Assembly: GCA_017398805.1 (NCBI GenBank)
Contig: JAFQEZ010000095.1
Span: forward strand, 41,016-105,015
Direction: 5' to 3'
Length of the DNA: 64,000 nucleotides
Origin: Bacteroidaceae bacterium
Lineage (GTDB): Bacteria; Bacteroidota; Bacteroidia; Bacteroidales; Bacteroidaceae
Shown: positions 31,900-40,019 of the stretch, one piece after another
Layout of the letters: each line of letters opens with the position of its first letter
Numbering within the stretch: position 1 is the stretch's first letter
Translations under genes and position numbers: made by a program
Notes under the pieces: model-generated
Seen by the model: only the letters and a program-made list of their open reading frames with translations
The model's database searches: none
What the model was told of the DNA's origin: nothing

Positions 31900-32871
31900 A
31901 TGTTACAGTATCTTATAATTCAGTTGGATGATACAAGCACTTCGTATTGTCATTATTATAACGGAAAGAGAAATAGAAATCTAATTTCTATCGATACCTT
32001 AAAGTCCGGTATCATGTTTGGAATGAAGGAGAACTTGATGATTCAGTATATTCTTCCTGATTATGAATTGCCTGATGAGTATTACGAAGTTCTTGAAAGC
32101 ATAGACCATAGCAAGATTGCTTCTTCTGGGTCGCCCTATGCGTCTGTTGCCGATGTTGTTGTGCTTAATGGTTGGAATAAAGATTATGCTTTTGACATAG
32201 AGGGTGTTTATGTGCTCCGTGTGGATAAACGCACTCTTTTTGAAAAAACATCTGAGATTCTAAAAGTTTTGAAGGAATGTGCCCGTCTGAATATAGTAAT
32301 TACTGATGTTGAGAAATTCAGTGACGCCGACTTCGAGACGTATAAGTCAGTTCTTGATTCTTTCTCAAAGGAACTTGAGGCGTTGTATGTGGCAGGCAAG
32401 ACTCCACAGCTGAATCTGCTTACCGACCGCATGATGCTTGACGGAATGAATAATTGCAATGCGGGTTCGGATAGCATAACTCTGGCTCCTGATGGCAGGT
32501 TCTATGTGTGTCCGGCATTCTATCTTGCTCCAGATGATGAAGACTATGGATTGGGCAAGTCCAAGGTCTCTGTAGGTTCTCTTGCATCGGGGCTTGATAT
32601 AAAGAATCCACAACTTTACAGGTTGTCGCATGCCCCATTGTGCCGCAACTGCGATGCATACCAATGCAAGCGTTGTGTATGGCTCAACAGAAAAACAACA
32701 TACGAGGTAAATACGCCTTCTCACGAGCAGTGTGTGGTCGCTCATTTGGAACGCAATGCTTCACGTGCTTTGCTGATGGATATACGCAAGCATGGGACAT
32801 TCTTGCCCGAGAAAGAGGATATAAAAGAGATCTCTTATCTTGACCCGTTTGATGTGAGAAAGGAGTGGTAA
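31900..32871 (+). CDS. CXXX-repeat peptide maturase (pseudo-radical SAM, SPASM)
   Basis: A 323-residue protein opening with MLQYLIIQLDDTSTSYCHY, which I recall from the CXXX-repeat peptide maturase family. It lacks a CxxxCxxC motif in the barrel region but keeps a SPASM-type cysteine set: CNAGSDSITLAPDGRFYVCPAF and CRNCDAYQCKRCVW, then Cys in HEQCVVAHLER. It is probably a non-catalytic or cluster-only partner that binds precursor or enzymes. The start is 6 bp after the previous stop, with an AGGA box. Confidence 0.8.
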   Translation: MLQYLIIQLDDTSTSYCHYYNGKRNRNLISIDTLKSGIMFGMKENLMIQYILPDYELPDEYYEVLESIDHSKIASSGSPYASVADVVVLNGWNKDYAFDIEGVYVLRVDKRTLFEKTSEILKVLKECARLNIVITDVEKFSDADFETYKSVLDSFSKELEALYVAGKTPQLNLLTDRMMLDGMNNCNAGSDSITLAPDGRFYVCPAFYLAPDDEDYGLGKSKVSVGSLASGLDIKNPQLYRLSHAPLCRNCDAYQCKRCVWLNRKTTYEVNTPSHEQCVVAHLERNASRALLMDIRKHGTFLPEKEDIKEISYLDPFDVRKEW

Positions 32872-32912
32872 TCTGCGTTTTTGTTTACTAATATTATAAA
32901 TTCAGTTTGCAT

Positions 32913-33383
32913 ATGAAGAAATATATTATAATATCTGTGTTCATACTCCTTTCATCTTTTTCTATTATGGCGCAATCGGATAATGCCGGGGGTTGGTATA
33001 AGTTTGTAGGTAACTATGATAGGAATGGTAAAGCAATAAAAGGTCCTTTAATGAGTTCAAGTCCCAAATTGGTGTGTTTCAATATTGATATGCCACTTAG
33101 TAATTACTTTTCAATTTGTATAAGACAAAATTCGTTGACACGTCAGTGGGAATCAGAGACGCCAGCGTCTATGAAGTATGCTGAGACCAAAGGAAACTGG
33201 CATATTTATAAATATGACTGGTATATGGATGGGAGCAGTTATGTGTTGGTCAGTTTGGATGGGAAGAGAATCCGATATATTCACTTTAAAGAGAAACAAG
33301 GTCGATATACTGAGTATGTTTATTATGGAGATAGTGAACAAGATATCAATGATGCCGATATTGAAAAGTTACCATTGCATTAA
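32913..33383 (+). CDS. Secreted protein in the peptide operon
   Basis: A 156-residue protein with a clear Sec signal peptide (KKYIIISVFILLSSFSIMAQ, cleavage after Ala-Gln). The mature part is aromatic and beta-rich (WHIYKYDWYMDGSSYVLVSLDGKRIRYIHF). No family was recognised. It is AT-rich and sits between the maturase and the small modification-system gene, so a periplasmic role with the exported peptide is possible. ATG 32913 is preferred to an in-frame TTG at 32907. Confidence 0.6.
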   Translation: MKKYIIISVFILLSSFSIMAQSDNAGGWYKFVGNYDRNGKAIKGPLMSSSPKLVCFNIDMPLSNYFSICIRQNSLTRQWESETPASMKYAETKGNWHIYKYDWYMDGSSYVLVSLDGKRIRYIHFKEKQGRYTEYVYYGDSEQDINDADIEKLPLH

Positions 33384-33411
33384 GTAGACAGAAAATTAAT
33401 AAATTATAACT

Positions 33412-33702
33412 ATGAAAAAGATAATAGGTCAGGTAACACCTGAGGAAAAAGATGAAATCCAGATGCTCTTTGAGCGTCGCAATGGACTGAACGAACTGGC
33501 AAAGATTTTGACTGCCGATAATACTGAACTTTATGAGAAACTTGTAAAGGATCTTGGCGAGACCGGTGCGAAGTTTCAAGGTTGGTGGGATCGTATGGCA
33601 ACCAAATACCAGTGGGAAAGTGTTGAAGGTGGTAACTGGGAAATCAACTTCGATACTTGTGAGATTCTGTTGGTTTACCCAGAGAAAGGAGGGGCGCTAT
33701 GA
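33412..33702 (+). CDS. CXXX-repeat modification system small protein
   Basis: A 96-residue cytoplasmic protein ([20 protein letters not shown], then [12 protein letters not shown]). It resembles, from memory, the short companion protein that always travels with CXXX-repeat peptides and their radical SAM enzymes; its biochemical role is unknown (a precursor-binding function would fit). Its stop overlaps the tatA start by ATGA, linking peptide modification and export genes in translation. Confidence 0.75.
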   Translation: MKKIIGQVTPEEKDEIQMLFERRNGLNELAKILTADNTELYEKLVKDLGETGAKFQGWWDRMATKYQWESVEGGNWEINFDTCEILLVYPEKGGAL

Positions 33703-33941
33703 TACAGGTAATACCGTTAATGATTGGCGCAACAGAACTGTTGTTGATTGCAGGAATAGCCTTGTTGCTCTTTGGAGGAAAGAAACTCCCTGAGATGATG
33801 CGTGGGCTCGGAAGAGGCGTAAAAGAATTTAAGGAGGGTATGAATGAAGGTACTAAACCTGAAAATAATGAAGCTAATTCCGAGAAGGAAATTGTTGCAG
33901 ATGATCAGAATTCCATAGACAAAGAAAATAATGATAAATAA
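33699..33941 (+). CDS. tatA: Twin-arginine translocase subunit TatA
   Basis: An 80-residue TatA/E protein: one N-terminal transmembrane helix ([21 protein letters not shown] with the FGxxxLP hinge), an amphipathic helix ([17 protein letters not shown]) and an acidic disordered tail. It oligomerises to form the pore for folded Tat substrates. It is coupled to the upstream peptide gene by a 4-bp overlap. The precursor in this operon has a twin-arginine motif, so it is the obvious client. Confidence 0.92.
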   Translation: MIQVIPLMIGATELLLIAGIALLLFGGKKLPEMMRGLGRGVKEFKEGMNEGTKPENNEANSEKEIVADDQNSIDKENNDK

Positions 33942-33943
33942 AT

Positions 33944-34738
33944 ATGGGTAAGAATCAGGAAGAACTTCTTACTTTTGGAGGACATCTTGAAATACTCCGG
34001 AAGATGTTTTTCAGGATAATAGCAGTCGTTGTTGTTATTGGTATTACGGTATTTTGTTTTAAGGATATAACCTTTGAACTTTTGCTTGGGCCTACAAACA
34101 ACGACTTCTGTTTCTATAAGTGGGTAGAAAATGTATCTTCTATGTTCGGTTGGGACTTTAAATTCGATAAGTTGAGTATAAGTCTTATAAGTACCGAACT
34201 GTCGGCCCAATTCATGACTCATCTGACATCGAGCATATATTTGGCATTATTGTTGGCTTCACCGTATATGCTGTTTGAAATTTTTGGTTTTGTCGCACCT
34301 GCGCTTTATGAGAGAGAAAAACGTTATGCGGTTGTCGTTGTTGTGCTTGTATATGTGCTGTTTCTTGTAGGTGTCTTGTTGAGCTATTATATTATTTTCC
34401 CAATTTCTTTCCGCTTTTTAGCTACTTATCAGGTTGCAGATAGTGTTGTAAACACTATAACATTATCATCTTATATTTCTACTTTTACAACCCTTACCCT
34501 TATGATGGGGCTAGTGTTTCAGTTGCCTATTATTTCGTACGTGTTGGCAAGGATTGGCATTATAAGTTCTTCGGTTCTGAGAGATTATCGCAAGCATGCA
34601 TTATTTGCAATAACAATCATTTCGGCAGTTATAACCCCTCCTGATATTTTGACTTGTATTCTTGTGATGGGGCCTCTTTATCTGTTATATGAGTGCAGCA
34701 TCTGGGTTGTAGCTTTTGTGGAGAAGAGAAATCGTTGA
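33944..34738 (+). CDS. tatC: Twin-arginine translocase subunit TatC
   Basis: A 264-residue polytopic membrane protein with six hydrophobic segments. The N-terminal region LLTFGGHLEILRKMFFRI is the TatC signature (HLxELR-like), and the later segment MMGLVFQLPIISYVL plus AVITPPDILT matches the family. It recognises the twin-arginine signal. It starts 2 bp after tatA and ends the operon. No TatB is present, as usual in Bacteroidota with a minimal TatAC. Confidence 0.93.
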   Translation: MGKNQEELLTFGGHLEILRKMFFRIIAVVVVIGITVFCFKDITFELLLGPTNNDFCFYKWVENVSSMFGWDFKFDKLSISLISTELSAQFMTHLTSSIYLALLLASPYMLFEIFGFVAPALYEREKRYAVVVVVLVYVLFLVGVLLSYYIIFPISFRFLATYQVADSVVNTITLSSYISTFTTLTLMMGLVFQLPIISYVLARIGIISSSVLRDYRKHALFAITIISAVITPPDILTCILVMGPLYLLYECSIWVVAFVEKRNR

Positions 34739-34888
34739 TTCTGCTAATTCAACTAATTGTGAGAAAGACTTGCTTTTTCCGGTTTTGCACAAAGGACATT
34801 GTTTGCATTTTTGCAGTAAACGGTGAAAATATATGAATTGGTTCTGATAAACATTGACGTAATTTCATGTTTCTCGCTCGTTTGTTAT

Positions 34889-34928
34889 TATCTTTGCACC
34901 ACACAATTAAATTGTGTGGTGCAAAGAT
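34889..34928 (+). promoter_or_regulatory. Promoter -7 box within a 39-bp palindrome, upstream of queA
   Basis: TATCTTTG (34889-34896) is a perfect -7 box. It overlaps an inverted repeat with 19-bp perfect arms (34890-34908, 34910-34928) around one central A. The RNA would carry the second arm just before the queA start (34935); the symmetry suggests an operator or a leader hairpin. Confidence 0.65.
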
Positions 34929-34934
34929 TTTATT

Positions 34935-36149
34935 ATGAAAAAGATTCAGGAAATAGCAATAGCGGAGTATGATTATCCGTTGCCCGATGAGAGGATTGCA
35001 AAGTATCCCCTTGCAGAGCGCGATGCATCTAAACTGCTGCTTTATAATAAAGGGGAGGTGTGTGAAGACATCTTCTCCAATTTGCCTAAGTATATTCCGC
35101 AAGGGGCGGTGATGGTGTTCAATAATACCAAGGTTATTCAAGCGCGTCTGCGTTTCCGCAAGGAGACGGGAGCGCTCATTGAGGTCTTCTGCCTTGAACC
35201 GGAACAGCCTTGCGATTATCAGCAGATATTCCTTGAGACCAAGGAATGTGTGTGGCAGTGTCTTGTAGGTAATTCAAATCGCTGGAAGGGTGGTGTGCTG
35301 TCTCAGGTGATAGAGGTTGCCGGTGAAAAGGTAACTCTGTCGGTTGAGCGTGTCGGTGATGCTGCAGCGGTGAACCATGTGCGTTTTTCGTGGGATGGCG
35401 GATGTTCTTTTGCCGAACTGCTTGAGGCTGCCGGTGAACTTCCTATTCCTCCGTACCTCAACCGCAAGACCGAGGAGAGTGATACACGTACCTACCAGAC
35501 TGTATATTCCAAGGTCAAGGGTTCTGTGGCTGCACCTACAGCCGGGCTTCATTTCACGCCATCGGTACTCGATGCATTGTCGGCTGCCGGTGTCGACCGT
35601 GAGGAGGTTACCTTGCATGTGGGTGCAGGTACCTTCAAGCCTGTGAAGAGTGAACTTATTGCCGACCATGAGATGCATGAGGAGTATATTGAGGTACGTA
35701 GGGAACTCATTGAGAAGCTGATTGCTGCAGGTGGAAGTGCGGTTGCTGTGGGAACCACATCTGTACGCACTCTTGAGAGCCTTTACTTTCTTGGCGAGCA
35801 GGTTTTCGAGAACCCTGCATTGCAGCCCGATGAACTGCATGTGGGGCAGTGGACTCCTTATGACAGAGAACATACTCTTGCTGTTACCGATGCATTGGCG
35901 GTTCTTGTGGATTGGCTTGAGAGGAATTCACTTGAAAAACTCCATGCCCATACGCAGATAATGATAGCACCGGGGTATACGTTCCGCATTGTCAAGGCTA
36001 TTGTGACCAACTTCCACCAGCCGAAAAGTACGCTCCTGCTTCTTGTTTCTGCTTTTGTCAGTGGTAACTGGCGCAAGATATATGACTATGCGCTTGCAAA
36101 CGGTTTCCGTTTCTTGAGTTATGGCGACAGTTCGCTACTTATTCCATAA
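34935..36149 (+). CDS. queA: tRNA preQ1(34) S-adenosylmethionine ribosyltransferase-isomerase
   Basis: A 404-residue QueA, which transfers the ribosyl group of AdoMet to preQ1 at the tRNA wobble base to give epoxyqueuosine. Conserved blocks are visible: YDYPLPDERIAKYPLAERDASKLL, GSVAAPTAGLHFT, TLHVGAGTFKPV and THFHQPKSTLLLLVSAF-like VTNFHQPKSTLLLLVSAF. ATG 34935 is used; the in-frame ATG at 34914 lies inside the promoter palindrome. Queuosine synthesis is common in Bacteroidales. Confidence 0.95.
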   Translation: MKKIQEIAIAEYDYPLPDERIAKYPLAERDASKLLLYNKGEVCEDIFSNLPKYIPQGAVMVFNNTKVIQARLRFRKETGALIEVFCLEPEQPCDYQQIFLETKECVWQCLVGNSNRWKGGVLSQVIEVAGEKVTLSVERVGDAAAVNHVRFSWDGGCSFAELLEAAGELPIPPYLNRKTEESDTRTYQTVYSKVKGSVAAPTAGLHFTPSVLDALSAAGVDREEVTLHVGAGTFKPVKSELIADHEMHEEYIEVRRELIEKLIAAGGSAVAVGTTSVRTLESLYFLGEQVFENPALQPDELHVGQWTPYDREHTLAVTDALAVLVDWLERNSLEKLHAHTQIMIAPGYTFRIVKAIVTNFHQPKSTLLLLVSAFVSGNWRKIYDYALANGFRFLSYGDSSLLIP

Positions 36150-36197
36150 GGGACTGGAAAGGCGATTGAACGGAAAGCGGAAAACTGCGGGTAAGCG

Positions 36198-36330
36198 AGT
36201 GAAACATAAAGTTTACTTTGATGTTTCACTGCGAGCGGAAGCAGGTTCAATCCCACGGAGTGGGGTTAAAACTAAAAACTGAAAACTGCGAGCGGGAGCA
36301 GGTTCAATCCCACGGAGTGGGGTTAAAACT
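36198..36330. repeat. Hairpin plus 46-bp tandem extragenic repeats
   Basis: A hairpin AGTGAAACATAAAGT / ACTTTGATGTTTCACT covers 36198-36230 with only one bulged base. A 46-bp unit follows twice (36228-36273 and 36285-36330) with one mismatch; each holds CCCAC-GGA-GTGGG. This lies between queA and the leucine-rich-repeat gene and looks like a REP-type extragenic element. No gene is seen in 36150-36350. Confidence 0.75.
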
Positions 36331-36350
36331 GGAAACAGAAAGGTGAATCT

Positions 36351-37385
36351 ATGATAACAAAAATTGACAATATAACATATCTGATCGACGGTGCAAAAAG
36401 ATGCGCTACAGTCACAAAGAGTCTTGTTCCTTATTCGGGATCAATTGCAATTCCTGCAACTGTTGAGGTTGAGGGTGTGTGTTACCAGGTGGTAGATATT
36501 CTTGACGAGGCTTTCAAGGATTGTACATCGCTGTGCTCGGTGGTGCTTGGCGATAATATTGATTCCATCGGTATCAGTGCTTTCGAGGGGTGCTGCATGC
36601 TCTCATCCGTTAAATTCAATGAAGCACTGCATGCGGTTGGTCTGCAGGCATTCAAGGGGTGTACTTCGCTTGTTGAGGTGGTTTTTCCACCAAAGGTACT
36701 GGTGATAGGCCGCTCTGCCTTTGCCGGCTGTACATCGCTTTCAAAGGTCTTTCTGCCCGACAATCTTGTCAACATTGAGCCATCTCTTTTTGACGGATGC
36801 TCTTTGTTGAAGCATATATCGGTGGGATCACTTGTTGACAGCATCGGGGAATATGCCTTCTGTGGTTGCTCTTCACTCGAAGAGGTTGTTTTGCCCGAAG
36901 GGGTTCTGTCGGTTGAGGGTTGGGCATTCCGTGATTGCTCTTCGCTGCGTGAGATAAACCTGCCGACGAGCGTGGCTGCAGTAAAGAAGGGCGCTTTCTG
37001 GGGATGTTCATCTCTTGTGGATTTCGTGTTGCCAAAGGGTGTGAATATGATCGATCAGGGCATGCTTGCCAACTGTGAATCGCTGAAGAGCGTTTCCCTT
37101 CACGAAGGTGTGCTGAGCATCGGTTATGGTGCATTCTATAATTGTTCGGCTATTGAGAGTATAACGTTGCCTGCAGCAGTGGTGAATGTGGGCGACCAGG
37201 CTTTCCGCGGTTGCAGGGCCCTGAAGGAGCTGTGCGTGATGTGTGATGCCGCACCGATGTGTTCAGGTGATATTGCCGATGCCGATGTCTATTCCCGTAC
37301 CGTATTGCGTGTGCCGGAAGGCAAGGTGGGCGAATACGGATTTGCCCGGATATGGGAACGGTTCGGAAATGTAGAGGAGATTTAA
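36351..37385 (+). CDS. BspA-like leucine-rich repeat protein
   Basis: A 344-residue protein made of about ten 23-residue LRR_5 units of the form ..F.GC.SL..V.LP..V..IG..AF (for example AFKGCTSLVEVVFPPKVLVIG). The family is typical of Bacteroidales and Treponema and often mediates protein binding. There is no signal peptide or anchor, so this copy is probably cytoplasmic, unlike many surface BspA proteins. The last about 35 residues (SRTVLRVPEGKVGEY) form a cap seen in such proteins. Confidence 0.85.
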   Translation: MITKIDNITYLIDGAKRCATVTKSLVPYSGSIAIPATVEVEGVCYQVVDILDEAFKDCTSLCSVVLGDNIDSIGISAFEGCCMLSSVKFNEALHAVGLQAFKGCTSLVEVVFPPKVLVIGRSAFAGCTSLSKVFLPDNLVNIEPSLFDGCSLLKHISVGSLVDSIGEYAFCGCSSLEEVVLPEGVLSVEGWAFRDCSSLREINLPTSVAAVKKGAFWGCSSLVDFVLPKGVNMIDQGMLANCESLKSVSLHEGVLSIGYGAFYNCSAIESITLPAAVVNVGDQAFRGCRALKELCVMCDAAPMCSGDIADADVYSRTVLRVPEGKVGEYGFARIWERFGNVEEI

Positions 37386-37450
37386 CGGCATGCCTGCGCT
37401 ATTGCTCTTTTCGTTTTTTATGATTACCTTCGCGTAATAATTGATAAGCT

Positions 37451-38542
37451 ATGAAGATTGGAGATAAGGTACGTTTCATATATGAGAGCGGAGGTGGTAT
37501 TGTGACCGGTTTCCGTGGCAAGGATATTGTGCTTGTAGAGGATGCCGATGGCTTTGAAATTCCTATGAATGTGAAGGAGTGCGTGGCTATTGACACCAAC
37601 GAGTATAACTTTGAGAAGAAGACCGTTGCACAGAAGGCTAAAGATGAGGATGTCAAGAAACGTAATGCTCCCGTTCCTGCAAAGAGTGCACCGGAGGATG
37701 ATGAACCGTTCGAGCCGATAGTCTCGTATCGCCCCATGGAACGTCCCGAAGGCGAGCGTCTTAACGTTCTACTGGCTTTCCTGCCTATGGATGAGAAGTC
37801 GCTGAGCAATTCGCGCTTTGAGGCATATCTTATCAATGACAGCAACTATATGCTCTATTTCACATATCTTTCAGCATCGGGGCGCAGTTGGGCGGTACGT
37901 GCAAACGGTGTGCTTGAACCCAACTCAAAGATGTTTCTTGAAGAGTTCGGTCGTGAAGAACTGAATGATATTGAGCATGTGTGTGTTCAGCTGTTGCCGT
38001 TCAAGGAGAAGAAGCCTTTTGTGCTCAAGCCTGCAATGAATGTCGAACGTCGTATCGACACCGTTAAATTCTATAAGTTGCATCTATTCCGCGAGAATCC
38101 TTTCTTTGATGAAGGTGCTCTTATATATGATATTGTGGTTGATGACAAGCCTACAAAAGAGATCTTTACGGATGCCGAGGAGATTCAGAAGATAATTCTG
38201 GAGAAGAAGAAAGGTGATGCTCCGCAGAAACAGCACCGGCAAAGTCTAACAAAAGGTAGCGATATCCTTGAGGTTGACCTGCATATTGACAATCTGCTTG
38301 AGACAACTGCAGGAATGAACAGTTTCGACATGCTCAACTATCAGCTTGATGTGGTACGCAAGACTATGGACGAGAACCTCAAATATAAGGGTAAGAAGAT
38401 TGTCTTCATCCATGGCAAGGGCGAGGGAGTATTGCGTAATGCGATTTCACAGGAAATCCGCCGCAAGTATCCGCGTTGTCTGTCGCAGGATGCCTCGTTC
38501 CAGAAATATGGCTTTGGCGCAACAATGGTAATAATAAAATAA
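37451..38542 (+). CDS. DUF2027 and Smr-domain protein
   Basis: A 363-residue protein. The N-terminus (KIGDKVRFIYESGGGIVTGFRGKDIVLVEDADGFEIP) is an SH3-like module of the DUF2027 family; the centre is beta-rich; the C-terminus is a Smr domain (VDLHIDNL at about 275, KIVFIHGKGEGVLRNAI near 318). Smr domains of MutS2-type proteins nick or bind branched or ribosome-associated nucleic acid. The last codons (MVIIK stop) coincide with a 17-bp sequence repeated after the next gene. Confidence 0.85.
   Translation: MKIGDKVRFIYESGGGIVTGFRGKDIVLVEDADGFEIPMNVKECVAIDTNEYNFEKKTVAQKAKDEDVKKRNAPVPAKSAPEDDEPFEPIVSYRPMERPEGERLNVLLAFLPMDEKSLSNSRFEAYLINDSNYMLYFTYLSASGRSWAVRANGVLEPNSKMFLEEFGREELNDIEHVCVQLLPFKEKKPFVLKPAMNVERRIDTVKFYKLHLFRENPFFDEGALIYDIVVDDKPTKEIFTDAEEIQKIILEKKKGDAPQKQHRQSLTKGSDILEVDLHIDNLLETTAGMNSFDMLNYQLDVVRKTMDENLKYKGKKIVFIHGKGEGVLRNAISQEIRRKYPRCLSQDASFQKYGFGATMVIIK
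38526..38542 (+). repeat. Direct repeat, left copy, flanking TIR-WG gene
   Basis: TGGTAATAATAAAATAA, the end of the Smr gene including its stop codon, recurs exactly at 39996-40012. The TIR-WG gene lies between the two copies. Confidence 0.8.
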
Positions 38543-38555
38543 CTCTCTTGTGTAA

Positions 38556-39989
38556 ATGGGCGAGAAGATATTTATATCATACAAGAGGGTTGACAAGCAG
38601 CGCGTTTTTGAAATTAAACGGCTGATTGAAGAGAATACAGGCCATAAATGCTGGATAGATATTGATGGCATTGAGAGTGATGCCCAATTCGTTAGCGTAA
38701 TATTGAGTGCAATCAAAAAAAGTGAACTTTTCCTCTTTATGTATTCCAAAGAGCACTCTAAAATAACGGATTATGAGCAGGATTGGACTGCGCGTGAAAT
38801 CAATTTCGCACAGAAAAAACAGAAGCGTATCGTTTTTGTAAATATCGATGGCGCTGAACTTTCAGATTGGTTCGAATTCTACTTTGGTTTAAAACAACAA
38901 GTGGACTCACTTGATAGTGAGGCAATGGCACGTTTGTGTTCTGATATTGTTAAGTGGCTGAGTTTATGTCCTAAAGGGCCTGAACTGAAGATGAAACCTT
39001 CTTTGAACGTTTACGATAAAGGAATTAAAAAACAGCGGAGTTCTTCTTACTGTGGATGGCTCAAGGGAATGTTTTCAAAGTTTGGTGATAATGATGAAAC
39101 TATAAAAACTTCGATAGAGTACAAGTATGATACAATATGTCCATTTAGTGAAGGACTTGCTTGTGTTGGTATAAATGGCAAGTACGGATATGTTGATATA
39201 TTGGGAAAAGAAAAAATTGAATGCAAGTATGATGATGCAGGTATGTTTTCTTGTGGTAGGGCTCCTGTGAAATTGAATAACAAGTGGGGATTTATAGATT
39301 GCTATGGTAATATAGTTATAGAGTTCAAATATGACAGCGCTGATTCTTATTCTGGTTTTTATGCTGTGGTAGGATTGAATGGCTATTATGGTTATGTTGG
39401 TTACTTTGGTGAAGAAGATATAGAATGCAAGTTTGATAGTGCTATGCCGTTTTCGGACAATTTGGCTTGTGTCGAGTTGAACGGGAAATGGGGTTACATT
39501 AATGTAACTGGTCGTGAGGTCATTCCTTGCAAATATGATGATGCTAAAACTTTCTCAGAAGGCTTGGCGCCGGTAATGTTGAATGGCAAATGGGGGTATG
39601 TGAAAGATAATGGAAATGAGCAAATTAAATTTAAATATGATTATGCTGGTGCATTCTCAGATAATCTTGCCCCAGTTCAAATTGGTGATAAATGGGGGTT
39701 TATAAACAGGATTGGAAGGGTCGTGATAGATTGTAAGTATGATTATGCAATGCCTTTTTCTGAAGGTTTAGCATGCGTAGAGTTGGATGGTAGATACGGT
39801 TTTATAGATAAGGACGGTAATGTTGTTGTTGAGACAAAATACGATGGTGCAGATAGTTTCTCAAAAGGCGTAGCCTGGGTGTACTTAGGTGACAATGGTT
39901 TTTATATTGATAAGAGTGGAAGAGAAGGTGTTGAATGCAAAGATGATAAACTGTACGATAACTTAGCCCGTGAGCGCGTAATTTATTGA
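38556..39989 (+). CDS. TIR-domain protein with eight WG repeats
   Basis: A 477-residue protein. Residues 1-135 are a TIR domain (KIFISYKRVD, KCWIDIDGIESDAQF, FLFMYSKEHS, DWTAREINFA with candidate catalytic Glu81). A short basic linker leads to eight WG repeats of about 34 residues (YKYDDAGMFSCGRAPVKLNNKWGFIDCYGN type) up to about 460. TIR domains of bacteria often cleave NAD+ and act in phage defence; WG repeats may sense a ligand or partner. The gene is visibly more AT-rich than both neighbours and is bracketed by a 17-bp direct repeat, so it is probably an inserted cassette. Confidence 0.85.
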   Translation: MGEKIFISYKRVDKQRVFEIKRLIEENTGHKCWIDIDGIESDAQFVSVILSAIKKSELFLFMYSKEHSKITDYEQDWTAREINFAQKKQKRIVFVNIDGAELSDWFEFYFGLKQQVDSLDSEAMARLCSDIVKWLSLCPKGPELKMKPSLNVYDKGIKKQRSSSYCGWLKGMFSKFGDNDETIKTSIEYKYDTICPFSEGLACVGINGKYGYVDILGKEKIECKYDDAGMFSCGRAPVKLNNKWGFIDCYGNIVIEFKYDSADSYSGFYAVVGLNGYYGYVGYFGEEDIECKFDSAMPFSDNLACVELNGKWGYINVTGREVIPCKYDDAKTFSEGLAPVMLNGKWGYVKDNGNEQIKFKYDYAGAFSDNLAPVQIGDKWGFINRIGRVVIDCKYDYAMPFSEGLACVELDGRYGFIDKDGNVVVETKYDGADSFSKGVAWVYLGDNGFYIDKSGREGVECKDDKLYDNLARERVIY

Positions 39990-39995
39990 TGCTTT

Positions 39996-40012
39996 TGGTA
40001 ATAATAAAATAA
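39996..40012 (+). repeat. Direct repeat, right copy
   Basis: Exact second copy of the 17 bp at 38526-38542. Without the insert, the Smr stop codon would run directly into the pepT leader, which suggests the original junction was duplicated when the TIR-WG gene arrived. Confidence 0.8.
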
Positions 40013-40019
40013 ATTATAT

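Noticed and set aside
36228-36330. CRISPR array from the repeated 46-bp units
   Set aside because: Only two units, the spacer between them is about 11 bp, and no cas genes are near.
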